Assembly (NCBI GenBank): GCA_963678675.1
Contig: OY783194.1
Span: forward strand, 22,050,278-22,114,277
DNA from: Xiphydria camelus
Taxonomy: Eukaryota; Arthropoda; Insecta; Hymenoptera; Xiphydriidae
Length of the DNA stretch: 64,000 bases
Direction: 5' to 3'
A program made the translations under genes and the position numbers. Position 1 is the first letter of the stretch. The number at the start of each line of letters is the position of its first letter. The notes beneath the pieces are model-generated. The model worked only from the letters and a program-made list of their open reading frames with translations, did no database searches and was not told the origin of the DNA. Below are positions 10,820 to 20,028 of this stretch, piece after piece.

Positions 10820-11651
10820 TAACAAGGAAACCGTCCCAGGTATACCTCGCCGATTTCGTTCATTCTGATATATGTTATTCTACATCAAAATCTAAGAGAT
10901 ACGTTTTTTTTTCATGTGCAGAAAAACATTTCTAGGAGGTGAAATTAACCCTCAAATTTGACAACTCCTAGGAATGAGTGCTGGTTTTCAAATACTTGCA
11001 ATTGATCTTTTGAAATGCAACTAAGTGGATAATAATCTACATAAAAAATGATGAAAAATGCAATTTACTACATTTCGTTAGGGTAATTAATTTAAAAATT
11101 ATAAGGATTTGAAGTTCACCAAATTACTGTAACATTTCAACCCTTATAATTTGTTAATTAATTACCCTAACGAAATATAGTAAATTGCATTTTTCATCAT
11201 TTTTATGTAGATTATTATCCACTTGGTTTCATTTCAAAAGATCAATTGCAAGTATTTGAAAATCAGCATTCATTCCTAGGAGTTGTCAACTTTGAGGGTT
11301 AATTTCACCCGCTAGAAATGTTTTTTCGTACATAAAAAAAATACGTATTTTTTAGATTTTGATGTTGAATAATATATGAAGGGTACAGGGGTAAAAGGGG
11401 GAATGTCACATTCTAGCCAATTCGTGATTTCTACGCTATCCAGTTGACAATTTTGCATTCTTTCAGCTGGCAAAGGATTACAGGCAAAAAAAGGTAAGTC
11501 AAGAGATACAGACGTTTAAAATTGTAGCGTAACAGGTAAATAGATGGAATGTGTGTGTGTCCGCGCGCAAATTTGCTGCCCTGTAAATTTTTTTTGACAT
11601 TCCCCTTTTACCCCTGTACCCTTCATATATACCTAGGACGGTTTCCTTGTA
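10820..11651. mobile_element. large foldback element
   Basis: Inverted arms run from TAACAAGGAAACCGTCC at 10820 to its near complement at about 11651, through a long match (CAACTCCTAGGAATGAGTG, ACTTGCAATTGATCTTTTGA, TTTCGTTAGGGTAATTAATT) around a loop near 11105-11138. The right arm is interrupted by a 247-bp MITE (11378-11624). The LTR retrotransposon begins 21 bp beyond its end. Confidence 0.75.
11378..11624. mobile_element. 247-bp MITE, GAAGGGT family
   Basis: Inverted ends GAAGGGTACAGGGGTAAAAG and (right, as read) CTTTTACCCCTGTACCCTTC, about 30 bp, in an ATAT-rich target. A second element with the same first bases and nearly the same size is at 25341-25586. It split the right arm of the foldback 10820-11651, so it is the younger insertion. 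Confidence 0.75.
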
Positions 11652-11672
11652 AGTAGTGGATACAACAGCCTC

Positions 11673-11847
11673 TGTGACAGATAGTATAAGTAGAGTGTAA
11701 GAGTACAGAGGGCACCACCAGACGGACACATGGGAGAGTCAGTTAGGAAGCCGACATCACGGCATGAGGAAGCAGATTGTAACAGAGACACATGTTCTAT
11801 TTCTTTATAATAAATATTCATTACCTATATCTGTCAGAACTATCACA
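11673..11847 (+). repeat. 5' LTR
   Basis: 175 bp, begins TGTGACAGATAG and ends ACTATCACA. TTTATAATAAATATTC near 11802-11818 contains an AATAAA-like signal (AATAAAT) suited to 3' end formation. As far as I can read it is identical to the 3' LTR. Confidence 0.95.
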
Positions 11848-11861
11848 TGGTGTCAGAAGTG
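11848..11861 (+). promoter_or_regulatory. primer-binding site, tRNA-Leu type
   Basis: TGGTGTCAGAAGTG immediately follows the 5' LTR. It matches the complement of the 3' end of tRNA-Leu (CAG isoacceptor, ...CACTTCTGACACCA), so reverse transcription is probably primed by that tRNA. The assignment rests on recalled tRNA sequence. Confidence 0.75.
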
Positions 11862-11956
11862 AAACTGAAGTCTTACCGATACAAGGAGGACTGAAATTGA
11901 ATAAGTAGCACGGTTAATCAGACTATAGGAATAAGAAGCAGGAAAAGAGAGGAAAC

Positions 11957-14536
11957 ATGTCGAAGATTGGAATTGAGGCGTCATTAAGACCACCACCCCC
12001 GTTGGATCTGAAAGGATCGAATGATCTGCATATTGTGTGGAAAAATTGGAAGAAAAGTTTTGAAAATTATTTGGAAGCTACTGGACTCACTGACAAAACG
12101 GTAACAGACAAAAGACGTGTCGCCATCTTGCTTAATTTGTTGAGTGATGATGCAATGGAAATTTTTAACACGTTTGAATATGCAGAAGATGAAAAACCTG
12201 AAGTCTTGAAAGATGTTCTGCAAAAATTTGAGAAATATTGCTTGCCAAAAGTTAATCAAACTGTAGAGAGGTTTAATTTTTTTCAAGTGGCACAAAAAGA
12301 AGGTGAAAATTTTGACACGTTCCTGACTACATTGAGAACAGCAGCAGTGACGTGTGATTTTGGCGAACAAAAGGACGGTTTAATTCGAGACAGAATAATC
12401 TGTGGAATAAGAGATAGAGCCTTGCAACGTAGACTACTGAGAGAGACAGATGTAACATTGAAAAAAGTTATAGAAATGTGCAGAGTAAATGAAATCAGTG
12501 ATAAACAAGTTAAAATTTTGCAAGAAACAGTAGAGGTTAGTGCAGTAAAAAAGACACCTCATCAGAGCAGTAAGAAAAGTGAAGAGCAAGCAGAGCCATC
12601 GAATACTTTTGAATGCAAGTTCTGTGGTTATAAGCATCAACCGAGAAAATGTCCGGCTTACGGACAACAATGCAGGAATTGTAAAGGACTGAATCATTTT
12701 GCTAAGGTATGCAAAAAAAGTGTTGTTAATGAAGTATCAGAGAACTACAGAAGCTCCGACAATAACCAACAGTTTGAGGCGGATCATTTTTTTATTGATG
12801 AAATCTCGAAGAAGTCAGAGAATGGAACAGCTTGGTACGTGGATTTAAAGATTAAAGGAACAAACGTTAAATTCAAGTTGGACACGGGTGCGGAAGTCAA
12901 TATTATTTCGAAGAAAATTATGGATGAGTTTCACCTTGATGTGGGTAAAACAAGGACCACGCTAACGTCGTTTGGAGAATTCACAGTCAAACCGATCGGG
13001 GAGGTCAATTTGATGTGTGAACGGGACAATGGAAGGAGAGAGAGAGAGAGAGAGAGGCTGGATTTTGTAGTGGTAGATGTTGCGTCAACCCCATTGCTAG
13101 GCTTTCCAGGTTGCCGTGCGTTGGATTTAGTGAGGAGAGTAGATATTGTGCAGCGTGATAAGCTGTTAGAGTCAATCGAGGAAGAATTTAAGGAGGTATT
13201 TACTGGCGTGGGGGAGTTTCCTTTCGAATACGATATCAAGATAAGGCCGAATGCCAAACCAGTAGTTCACCCGCCCAGGAAGGTACCATTCGCTATACAT
13301 GACAAGTTGAAGAGCACTCTAGAAGCACTTGTAAAGCTGGGTATTATTGCCAAAGTTGATAAACCAACTGAATGGGTTAATAGTCTAGTCATTGTTGAAA
13401 AGAAGGACGGATCTCTGCGATTGTGTCTTGATCCGAGTGATCTTAATGAATATATAATGAGGGAACAGTACAAAATGTCAACGACTGAAGATGTAGCTGC
13501 GAGGATGAACGGAAAACAAATTTTCACAGTACTTGACATGAAGGATGGGTTTTGGCAGTTGAAGCTAACAGAGCGCAGTACAGACTTATGTGTGTTTAAT
13601 ACTCCGTTTGGAAGATTCAAATTCTTGAGATTAGCGTTTGGTTTAGCGCCAGCGCCAGAAGTTTTTCAAGAGAGAGTCGAACAAACGTTCGGTGACATTG
13701 AAGGAGTGTCATGTGTCGCTGATGATATAATTATTGCGGCTGAAAATGAAGAGGAACACGACAAAATAGTGAGGAGGGTGCTTCAAAGAGCCAAAGAAAA
13801 TAATGTAAAATTTAACAAGAAGAAAATGAAACTTCGGTTGACTGAGGTACCTTATGTTGGTCATATTTTTTCCAAAGACGGTTTGAAACCAGACCCGGAA
13901 AAGGTTAGAGCAATAACCAACATGGATGAGCCAACAAATAAGGACGAGTTAAGACGATTTCTAGGTACAGTCAATTACTTAGCACGTTTCATTTCAAACA
14001 TGTCAGTCATAACTGCACCGTTAAAAGTTTTGCTGAAAGAGGACATTGAATGGACGTGGGGTCGTGAGCAGAGTGATGCAGTTAAAATCCTGAAAGAAAA
14101 GCTGACAACAGCTCCAGTTCTGGCATTCTACGATCCAAAGAAGCCTCTCACCGTACAGACAGATGCCTCGAAACACGGGCTTGGAGCTGCGCTGTTACAA
14201 GATTCACATCCCATTGCGTATGCCTCTAGGTCGCTCACCGAAACTGAACAAAGGTATGCGCCAATTGAGAAAGAACTCTTAGCGATAGTGTTTGGAATGC
14301 AACACTTTCATCAATATGTTTACGGTGTACAGGTCACAATACATACTGACCACAAGCCACTGGTAACAATTGTGAAGAAGGACATCAATAAAGTATCGGG
14401 CCGAATGCAATTAATGCTTTTAAAGCTGATGAGATATAATTTAATTGTGCAGTATGTTCCAGGCAAGCAAATGTTTTGGCAGATACTCTATCTAGGGCAT
14501 TCCTACGAACACCAGTGTGTGAGGATGCAGAGTTGA
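11957..14536 (+). CDS. Gag-Pro-RT-RNase H polyprotein of the Ty3/gypsy element
   Basis: The 859-residue frame starts MSKIGIEASLRPPPP. The Gag capsid part spans roughly residues 1-200. Two zinc knuckles lie at about 220-255, the second a classic CX2CX4HX4C (CRNCKGLNHFAKVC). The aspartic protease DTGAEVN is near 309. Reverse transcriptase spans about 430-640 (FTVLDMKDGFWQLKL; active site VADD at about 586-589 instead of the usual YxDD). RNase H begins near VQTDASKHGLGAALL. A GA microsatellite (13034-13054) adds an Arg-Glu run between protease and RT. The end of RNase H is in the wrong frame after about 14475, so the last ~20 residues are missense up to the stop at 14536. Confidence 0.95.
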   Translation: MSKIGIEASLRPPPPLDLKGSNDLHIVWKNWKKSFENYLEATGLTDKTVTDKRRVAILLNLLSDDAMEIFNTFEYAEDEKPEVLKDVLQKFEKYCLPKVNQTVERFNFFQVAQKEGENFDTFLTTLRTAAVTCDFGEQKDGLIRDRIICGIRDRALQRRLLRETDVTLKKVIEMCRVNEISDKQVKILQETVEVSAVKKTPHQSSKKSEEQAEPSNTFECKFCGYKHQPRKCPAYGQQCRNCKGLNHFAKVCKKSVVNEVSENYRSSDNNQQFEADHFFIDEISKKSENGTAWYVDLKIKGTNVKFKLDTGAEVNIISKKIMDEFHLDVGKTRTTLTSFGEFTVKPIGEVNLMCERDNGRRERERERLDFVVVDVASTPLLGFPGCRALDLVRRVDIVQRDKLLESIEEEFKEVFTGVGEFPFEYDIKIRPNAKPVVHPPRKVPFAIHDKLKSTLEALVKLGIIAKVDKPTEWVNSLVIVEKKDGSLRLCLDPSDLNEYIMREQYKMSTTEDVAARMNGKQIFTVLDMKDGFWQLKLTERSTDLCVFNTPFGRFKFLRLAFGLAPAPEVFQERVEQTFGDIEGVSCVADDIIIAAENEEEHDKIVRRVLQRAKENNVKFNKKKMKLRLTEVPYVGHIFSKDGLKPDPEKVRAITNMDEPTNKDELRRFLGTVNYLARFISNMSVITAPLKVLLKEDIEWTWGREQSDAVKILKEKLTTAPVLAFYDPKKPLTVQTDASKHGLGAALLQDSHPIAYASRSLTETEQRYAPIEKELLAIVFGMQHFHQYVYGVQVTIHTDHKPLVTIVKKDINKVSGRMQLMLLKLMRYNLIVQYVPGKQMFWQILYLGHSYEHQCVRMQS

Positions 14537-15951
14537 ATGCGGCAGTACACTCAGTCAGCAAGCATCTGGCAGTCAGCTCAGCGAAGCGTAGGGCTATTCA
14601 GGAGGCAACAAAAAGCGACAAAACTCTCCAGAGGCTAATATACTATGACCAAAATGGCTGGCCGGAGTACATACAGAATGTAACGCTGGGAGCTGAGCCG
14701 TACTGGAATTACCGGGAGGTAATTTCAGTCGATGACGGCTTGGTGTTTATGGAGGACCGCTTAGTAGTCCCTACGTCTATGCGATTGGAAATGTTGAAAA
14801 TTCTTCACGAAGGTCACTTGGGAGAAGAAAAATGCAAGAAAAATGCAAGAAGTTTACTTTTTTGGCCCGGCATGTCCAGTCAGATAGAGTCGATGGTTTC
14901 TGGCTGTTCAATTTGTCAACAACTCAGACGAAGCAACAGGAAAGAACCGTTGATATCTCATGAGATTCCTATGAGGCCATGGATGAAAGTTGCCACTGAT
15001 ATTCTGGATTTCGGTGGTACATCGTACTTGGTAATAGTGGATTATTATTCCAAGTGGTTGGAGTTACTCAAGCTTAATAGGAAAACAGCAGATGTTGTTA
15101 TTTATAAACTGAAAGAAGTCTTCTCAAGGCTGGGAGTATCGGAGGAGTTGGTATCTGACAATATGCCATTCAACAGCCACCAGTTCAAGACTTTCGCCAA
15201 AGAGTGGGACATCGAGCTAACGACCTCCAGTCCTCGGTATCCTCAGTCAAACGGAATGGCAGAGCGAGCGGTACAAATTGCAAAAAATATGCTTCGCAGA
15301 GCGGCTACAGGTAATGCCGACTTATTTACCATGTTACTGGATTATAGAAACACACCGGTGAAGGGTATGAGTGTAAGTCCAAGTCAGCTGTGCGCTGGAC
15401 GAAGACTTCGTACCAAGATACCAGTACTCACTAGTCATTTGAGTCCAAAGCTACCTACGGGTGTCAAGAAAGAGTTACAGGGTAAACAGGCTGTTCAAAA
15501 GTATTACTACAATCGGTCTGCCAGAAATCTCCCAGAACTCAAGGTTGGTGATAAAGTGTTGTTAAAACGAGACAAAACACTTGAACCGGCAAAAGTGACT
15601 GCAAAGCATCTAACCCCAAGGTCATTTGTCGTGACAACGTCTGATGGTGGTGAATACCGTCGAAATCGCAGTCAACTGATCAAACCAAAATCTGAATCAC
15701 TGACGTTCTATATGGATCCAGTTCATGATCCATTCATGCAGGATGAGCAACCTGCAATACCTAAGGGACACGAGTCTCCGTCTCATACGGAGGCACCATC
15801 TGAATCAACAACGGCAATCGAAGGGGAGCAGGATTCCGGGGCCGGCCACAGAGCATCCGGTGCATCGACAGATTATTGTGGACCTTCATTGCGATCGAGA
15901 ACTAGTATTAAACCTCCCGGACGATTTGATGATTTTGTTAGTTACAAATGA
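14476..15951 (+). CDS. integrase part of the Ty3/gypsy polyprotein (in another frame)
   Basis: This frame continues the polyprotein after the break (ADTLSRAFLRT). It begins at a TTG, not an ATG, so it is not an independent gene. It has an HHCC zinc finger (HEGH...CSICQQ, residues ~112-150) and the integrase D,D35E core (Asp in ATDILDF, Asp in VSDNMPF, Glu in NGMAERAVQ). A C-terminal basic region follows (LKVGDKVLLKRD), then a tail ending PPGRFDDFVSYK, typical of the group. The frame change relative to the upstream ORF looks like a single-base deletion; a programmed shift is less likely because the site lacks a normal slippery heptamer. Confidence 0.95.
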   Translation: MADTLSRAFLRTPVCEDAELNAAVHSVSKHLAVSSAKRRAIQEATKSDKTLQRLIYYDQNGWPEYIQNVTLGAEPYWNYREVISVDDGLVFMEDRLVVPTSMRLEMLKILHEGHLGEEKCKKNARSLLFWPGMSSQIESMVSGCSICQQLRRSNRKEPLISHEIPMRPWMKVATDILDFGGTSYLVIVDYYSKWLELLKLNRKTADVVIYKLKEVFSRLGVSEELVSDNMPFNSHQFKTFAKEWDIELTTSSPRYPQSNGMAERAVQIAKNMLRRAATGNADLFTMLLDYRNTPVKGMSVSPSQLCAGRRLRTKIPVLTSHLSPKLPTGVKKELQGKQAVQKYYYNRSARNLPELKVGDKVLLKRDKTLEPAKVTAKHLTPRSFVVTTSDGGEYRRNRSQLIKPKSESLTFYMDPVHDPFMQDEQPAIPKGHESPSHTEAPSESTTAIEGEQDSGAGHRASGASTDYCGPSLRSRTSIKPPGRFDDFVSYK

Positions 15952-15961
15952 GTGCATACTT

Positions 15962-15971
15962 GAGAGGGGGA
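15962..15971 (+). promoter_or_regulatory. polypurine tract
   Basis: GAGAGGGGGA directly before the 3' LTR, the expected primer for plus-strand DNA synthesis. Confidence 0.85.
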
Positions 15972-16146
15972 TGTGACAGATAGTATAAGTAGAGTGTAAG
16001 AGTACAGAGGGCACCACCAGACGGACACATGGGAGAGTCAGTTAGGAAGCCGACATCACGGCATGAGGAAGCAGATTGTAACAGAGACACATGTTCTATT
16101 TCTTTATAATAAATATTCATTACCTATATCTGTCAGAACTATCACA
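15972..16146 (+). repeat. 3' LTR
   Basis: 175 bp, same sequence as the 5' LTR by eye. It is followed by the GCCTC target duplication. Confidence 0.95.
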
Positions 16147-16316
16147 GCCTCCTTATGAAAAAAAAAATTATTGAGAAAACCATTGAAGTTCTTCAATTGC
16201 AGCAGACCATTATTGGAAATGTTATTAAGAATATAATATTATAAAGCTGCCAATGGAGTAGCCCACTACCTATTAGTCATTTTAGGCCACACACAAATCT
16301 TGGATGCTGTTTCATG

Positions 16317-17490
16317 AAAGTAATGGACTGGAAAATTAAGAAACGAGACTTTCAAATGCTCTAAGTGCAATTAAGAAACATTTTTTAGTTTCATTGTAGT
16401 AGAGCCGTGAAAATGGCCTAAATGTATCAGACGCGTGGTGCGGTGGACCTACATGATCGACATTTCGTACTGAAATTTGGTTTTGTAAAATCGTTTAGGA
16501 ACAATCAAGAAATGTATTGAAAAGTTAAAAAATGACACTTTCAAATGCTGTGAGTGCAATTAAGACAAATTTTTTAGTTTCATTTTAATAGAGCAGTGAA
16601 TATGGCCTAAATGTATCAGACGCGTGGTGCGGTGGACCTACATGATCGACTTGTCGTAGTGAAATTTGGCTTTGTAAAATCGTTTAGAAACAATAAAGTA
16701 ATGCATTGAAAAGTTTAAAAACGACACTTTCAAATGCTGTAAGTGCAATTAAGAAAATTTTTTTTGTTTCATTGTAATAGACCCGTGAATATGGCCAAAA
16801 TCGCCCGTTTTCGTATATTTAACCTCAAGTATCTCGAAATCCTGACCAACGTCGCAAATTTGAGAGTCAGATTCGTTTTTAGCGTACATAAATATATAAG
16901 AATCACCTGGTCTGGTTAGAGTAACAAAATCACTGTTGTGTCCAATGTAATAATTATTTCCCTCCTACCTGACCCCGCTCTCCTCGCCTTAGGCCTCTAT
17001 CGATATCTCACTGTGACTTTTTTGGTTTTTGGCCATTTTTAAATGGAAGGTAATTAAATTTTCTAAAATTTTATTCTTCAAAGTTTTTATGTAGGATTAG
17101 TACTTTTGAAAATATTTCACTCGAAAGTACAGCGTAAGCTAAAATTTGCCCGTTTTAGAAAAAAATTGTCATCTTTGCAAAGCTGTATCTGATCAACTAC
17201 GGCAGCTACCGAGCTCCGCTAGAGCTTAAATTGTAGCAAATTTTATCTACTTTAGAAAAGGTAAGAGTGATTTTTTTCGCCAGAAGTTCCCTTTAGTGTC
17301 TTTTTGGCTATGAAATTGAAAAAAGTCCAAAAATCGCGGTTTTTTGGCTATATCTCAGGTGGCACAACTTTTTCAGGGTTGCAAATCTGGATTTATACTA
17401 CCCAGGTGGATCCTAACAACATATAAAGAAATTAGGTTTACCCTAATTATTGCAAGGTTGGGCTCTTTTTTATGTACGATATGACTGGCC
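16317..17490. mobile_element. detached arm of a TA-flanked foldback family (GGCCAGTCATATCG end)
   Basis: About 1.17 kb, an inverted copy of 22554 to about 23735 and a direct copy of the arm at about 23830-25144. Its outer end (as read ...CGATATGACTGGCC) lies at 17490 next to TA. The inner part has tandem units of about 180 bp carrying GACGCGTGGTGCGGTGGACC. The opposite terminus near 16317 has no clear TIR, so it is a half element. Confidence 0.8.
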
Positions 17491-17502
17491 TATAATATAA
17501 TA

Positions 17503-17566
17503 TACTATCCACGGTGGTTAGGATAGTAGCATATGATGCTACTGTCCCAACCACTGTGGACAGTAG
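17503..17566. repeat. short hairpin
   Basis: ACTATCCACGGTGGTTAGGA at 17503 pairs with a near complement ending about 17566 (CCAACCACTGTGGAC). This is an isolated 64-bp imperfect palindrome of unknown origin. Confidence 0.6.
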
Positions 17567-17984
17567 CATATATCTCCCAAACGAATATGATTTCAGAAAA
17601 ACTTCTTTAACAAAAGTTGTACCGTTTAACTTGGCACACAAAACGTATCTAATAATTTTTTAATATCCACTTCCGATTTCAAGAACCGGCGTACATCTTT
17701 AAATGTTGACTTATAATAGTTATTTATTATAATACAAAAATAATATAATTATCAACGCGAATATAATAAGCTGTCGAAAATTCGATTTGCATAACCAGAA
17801 GTCCGAAATATCCTGGGTTGAATTTTCATCCGTTTGCGCCTGTTGCATGCAATCCGACGTATAAATGAGAAGTAGGCCTCGCTTTGCCTTTTCCAAAAAC
17901 ATTCTAATGTGGAGCGTGTCAAATGTTTGATGTCAAAATTCAATGTTGTGTTTGTACACGGTGATCACTACTTTCACGAAAACC

Positions 17985-19258
17985 ATTTGTTTGCCTCACA
18001 GTTTCCGGTGTCCAGGTCTTCCGCCTCATAGTTTTCGGTGTCCATAAAAATCTAGATGTACATATATGTTTCTTTCTTTTTTTTTGATATTCAGGTCTGC
18101 TTCTCAGTACGAGGACAGAGTGAAAAGTCCGATACTTTTCTAATAGATGGCGGTGCGCCCCAAAGTCTGTAAAGTAGTCCCTTGCTGCGGCGACGACCTC
18201 TTCGTTTAATGAAAATTTCTTTCCAGCCAGCCATTTTTTCAAGTCTGGAAAGAGAAAGAAGCCGCAGGGAGCCAAATCCAGTGTATAAGGTGGATGCGGC
18301 AGCAATTCGAAATTCAAATCGACCAATTTCGCTGTTGCAACGACAGACTAATGGGCAGATGCATTGTCGTGGTGAAACAACTTTTTTTTTCGCCAAATGG
18401 GAGCGTATACTCATCTTCGCGATCGCACAACCATCTGCTAGAAAAGTATCGGACTTTTCACTTTGCCCTCGTAGTTTTCAATTCCTAGGTGTACCTCTCC
18501 GTAGTTCTCGATGTCTACGTATTTCTCTAGTACCTAGATACCGAAAAGTATGGCGTGGTAGATCTAGACACCGAAAACTATGGAGAAGTAGACTCTGTCA
18601 CCGAAAATTACCGAGAAGCAGACCTGGACACCGAAAACCATGGAGCGGTAGACTTGGACAGGGAGAAGTACAGAGAGGTAAACCTGGAAACCGCAAACTA
18701 CGAAGGCAGATCTGGACACCAAAAACTACGTAGCGGAAAACCGCGATACTGAAAATTATGGCGCTGTAGATCTGGATAATGAAAATTATGGTGAGGTAGA
18801 CCTGGATATCGAAAACTACAGACCAGAAGAACTGGACATCGAAAACTATATTACGGTAAACCTGAACTCTGAAAATTACGGAGCGGAAGACCTGGATACC
18901 GAAAACTATGGTGCGACAGCCCTAGACATGAAAAACTATGGAGAGGTAAACCTCGACACCGAAAACTACGGAGCGAAAGACCTGGACACTGAAAACTATG
19001 ACGCTGTAGACTTCAACACCGAAAACTATGGAGCGAAAGCCCTGCACATCGAAAACTATGAAGCCGTAAATATGGAAAATGACAACTATGGTGCGGTAGA
19101 CCTGGACATCGAAAACTATGGAGAGGTAAACCTAAACACTCTGAAAACTATGGAGCGGAAGATCTAGATATTGAAAACTGTGGCGCTGTAGACCTGGATA
19201 CCGAAAACAATGGAGCGGAAGACCTGGATACCGAACTCTATGGAGAGGTAGACCTAAA
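17985..19258. repeat. 30-bp minisatellite arranged as an inverted repeat
   Basis: About 24 degenerate units of 30 bp run from about 18535 to 19258. The core is GAAAACTATGGAGCGG followed by TAGACCTGGACACC. To the left (17985-18050 and 18474-18530) the same units are in reverse orientation, so the array folds back on itself; the mini-mariner 18110-18471 lies in the reversed part. Units stay near multiples of three and encode a decapeptide of the type ENYGAVDLDT. The array is open over long stretches but has frame shifts and no start or flanking coding sequence. It may be a Foldback-type terminal array or a decayed repeat-protein exon. Confidence 0.7.
18110..18471 (-). mobile_element. mini-mariner (deleted, 362 bp)
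   Basis: The ends CGAGGACAGAGTGAAAAGTC and (reverse) CGAGGGCAAAGTGAAAAGTC are near-identical inverted repeats, continuing CGATACTTTTCTA. They are flanked by TA at 18108-18109 and 18472-18473. On the minus strand the interior keeps pieces of mariner transposase (FELLPHPPYTLDLAPCGFF, then DLKKWLAGKKFS). The usual SPDLAPCDFF is changed to TLDLAPCGFF, so the third catalytic Asp is lost. Confidence 0.88.
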
Positions 19259-19297
19259 ACCACATGGCCTAAGAAGTTTTCGTATTTTTGACATTAA

Positions 19298-20024
19298 GGG
19301 GAACTTACACCTTGTCGGTTTCAAAAAATCGAAATTTTTTTTATTTCATTTTCCTAATATAAAGGGTCTCAGGAATGAGCCTGTAAAAGGGTTTGTCAGA
19401 TTTCTCCCTAGTTCGAGAATTATGTCGTTAAACACGATGGCGCACGTGAGTAATGCTGTAATGTTCTAGAACTTCAAACGCGTTTTCCCAACAGTTTCAT
19501 TTTTCAAGCTGGTGTGCACGATTACGGGAGAACAACTGAACGTATCGCGATACATTTTTTTTTAATTTACAGGAAACACTTGGCAAGGTCCCGATCGTTC
19601 ATTTTTGGAAAAGTTCATTTTGCTGATTTTTTACAGTTTCAAGTAGGACGAAAAACGTAGTAAAAAAATGACTTTATTGGAAAAAGGTCTGCCATTTTGC
19701 GAAAAATCGAAATTTTGAAAAAGTGAACGATCGGGACCTTGCTGATGTAATAACAATTAAAAATTTTATTGATTTTTTTATTTCAAATAACTAGGGTGGA
19801 CTCAATCCTGCACATCGTTTGATCCTTCATTTTTAACAGGGGCGCCGTCAAAGCCATCTCAAGGACTTCGAAGTCAACATTGACATGTAAAAAAAAATCA
19901 TGTGTGAAATTCAATTGATGTACAATAACATAAAAAAAGTTTCGTATAGAAATCTTCTCTAGTTTGTTTACAATACATTCTTGAAAATTGGCTCCAAAAT
20001 TGGCCTACAAGGTGTAAGTCTCCC
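19298..20024. mobile_element. TTAA-flanked element (piggyBac-like MITE)
   Basis: Ends GGGGAACTTACACCTTG and, at the right, its near complement (CAAGGTGTAAGTCTCCC) are flanked by TTAA at 19294-19297 and 20025-20028. TTAA duplication is the piggyBac signature. A second inverted pair lies inside (CAAGGTCCCGATCGTTCA at 19580 and its complement at about 19743). No transposase. Confidence 0.65.
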
Positions 20025-20028
20025 TTAA

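Larger units (their letters stand above)
11673..16146 (+). mobile_element. Ty3/gypsy LTR retrotransposon, nearly intact
   Basis: A full-length 4.47-kb element with 175-bp LTRs (TGTGACAG...ATCACA) that read identical, so insertion was recent. The 5-bp target duplication GCCTC is at 11668-11672 and 16147-16151. A primer-binding site follows the 5' LTR and a purine tract precedes the 3' LTR. Domain order is gag, protease, reverse transcriptase, RNase H, integrase, the Ty3/gypsy order. No envelope gene. One frame change splits pol near 14475. It lies in GCH1 intron 2, antisense to the gene. Confidence 0.97.

Noticed and set aside
14476..14478. Independent start of the integrase ORF
   Set aside because: The codon is TTG and the upstream protein is continuous in homology across the point, so this is a frame break in one polyprotein.
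18182..18733. 183-codon plus-strand ORF
   Set aside because: It starts inside the mini-mariner and continues in an alternative frame of the 30-bp minisatellite, whose units lack stops in several frames.
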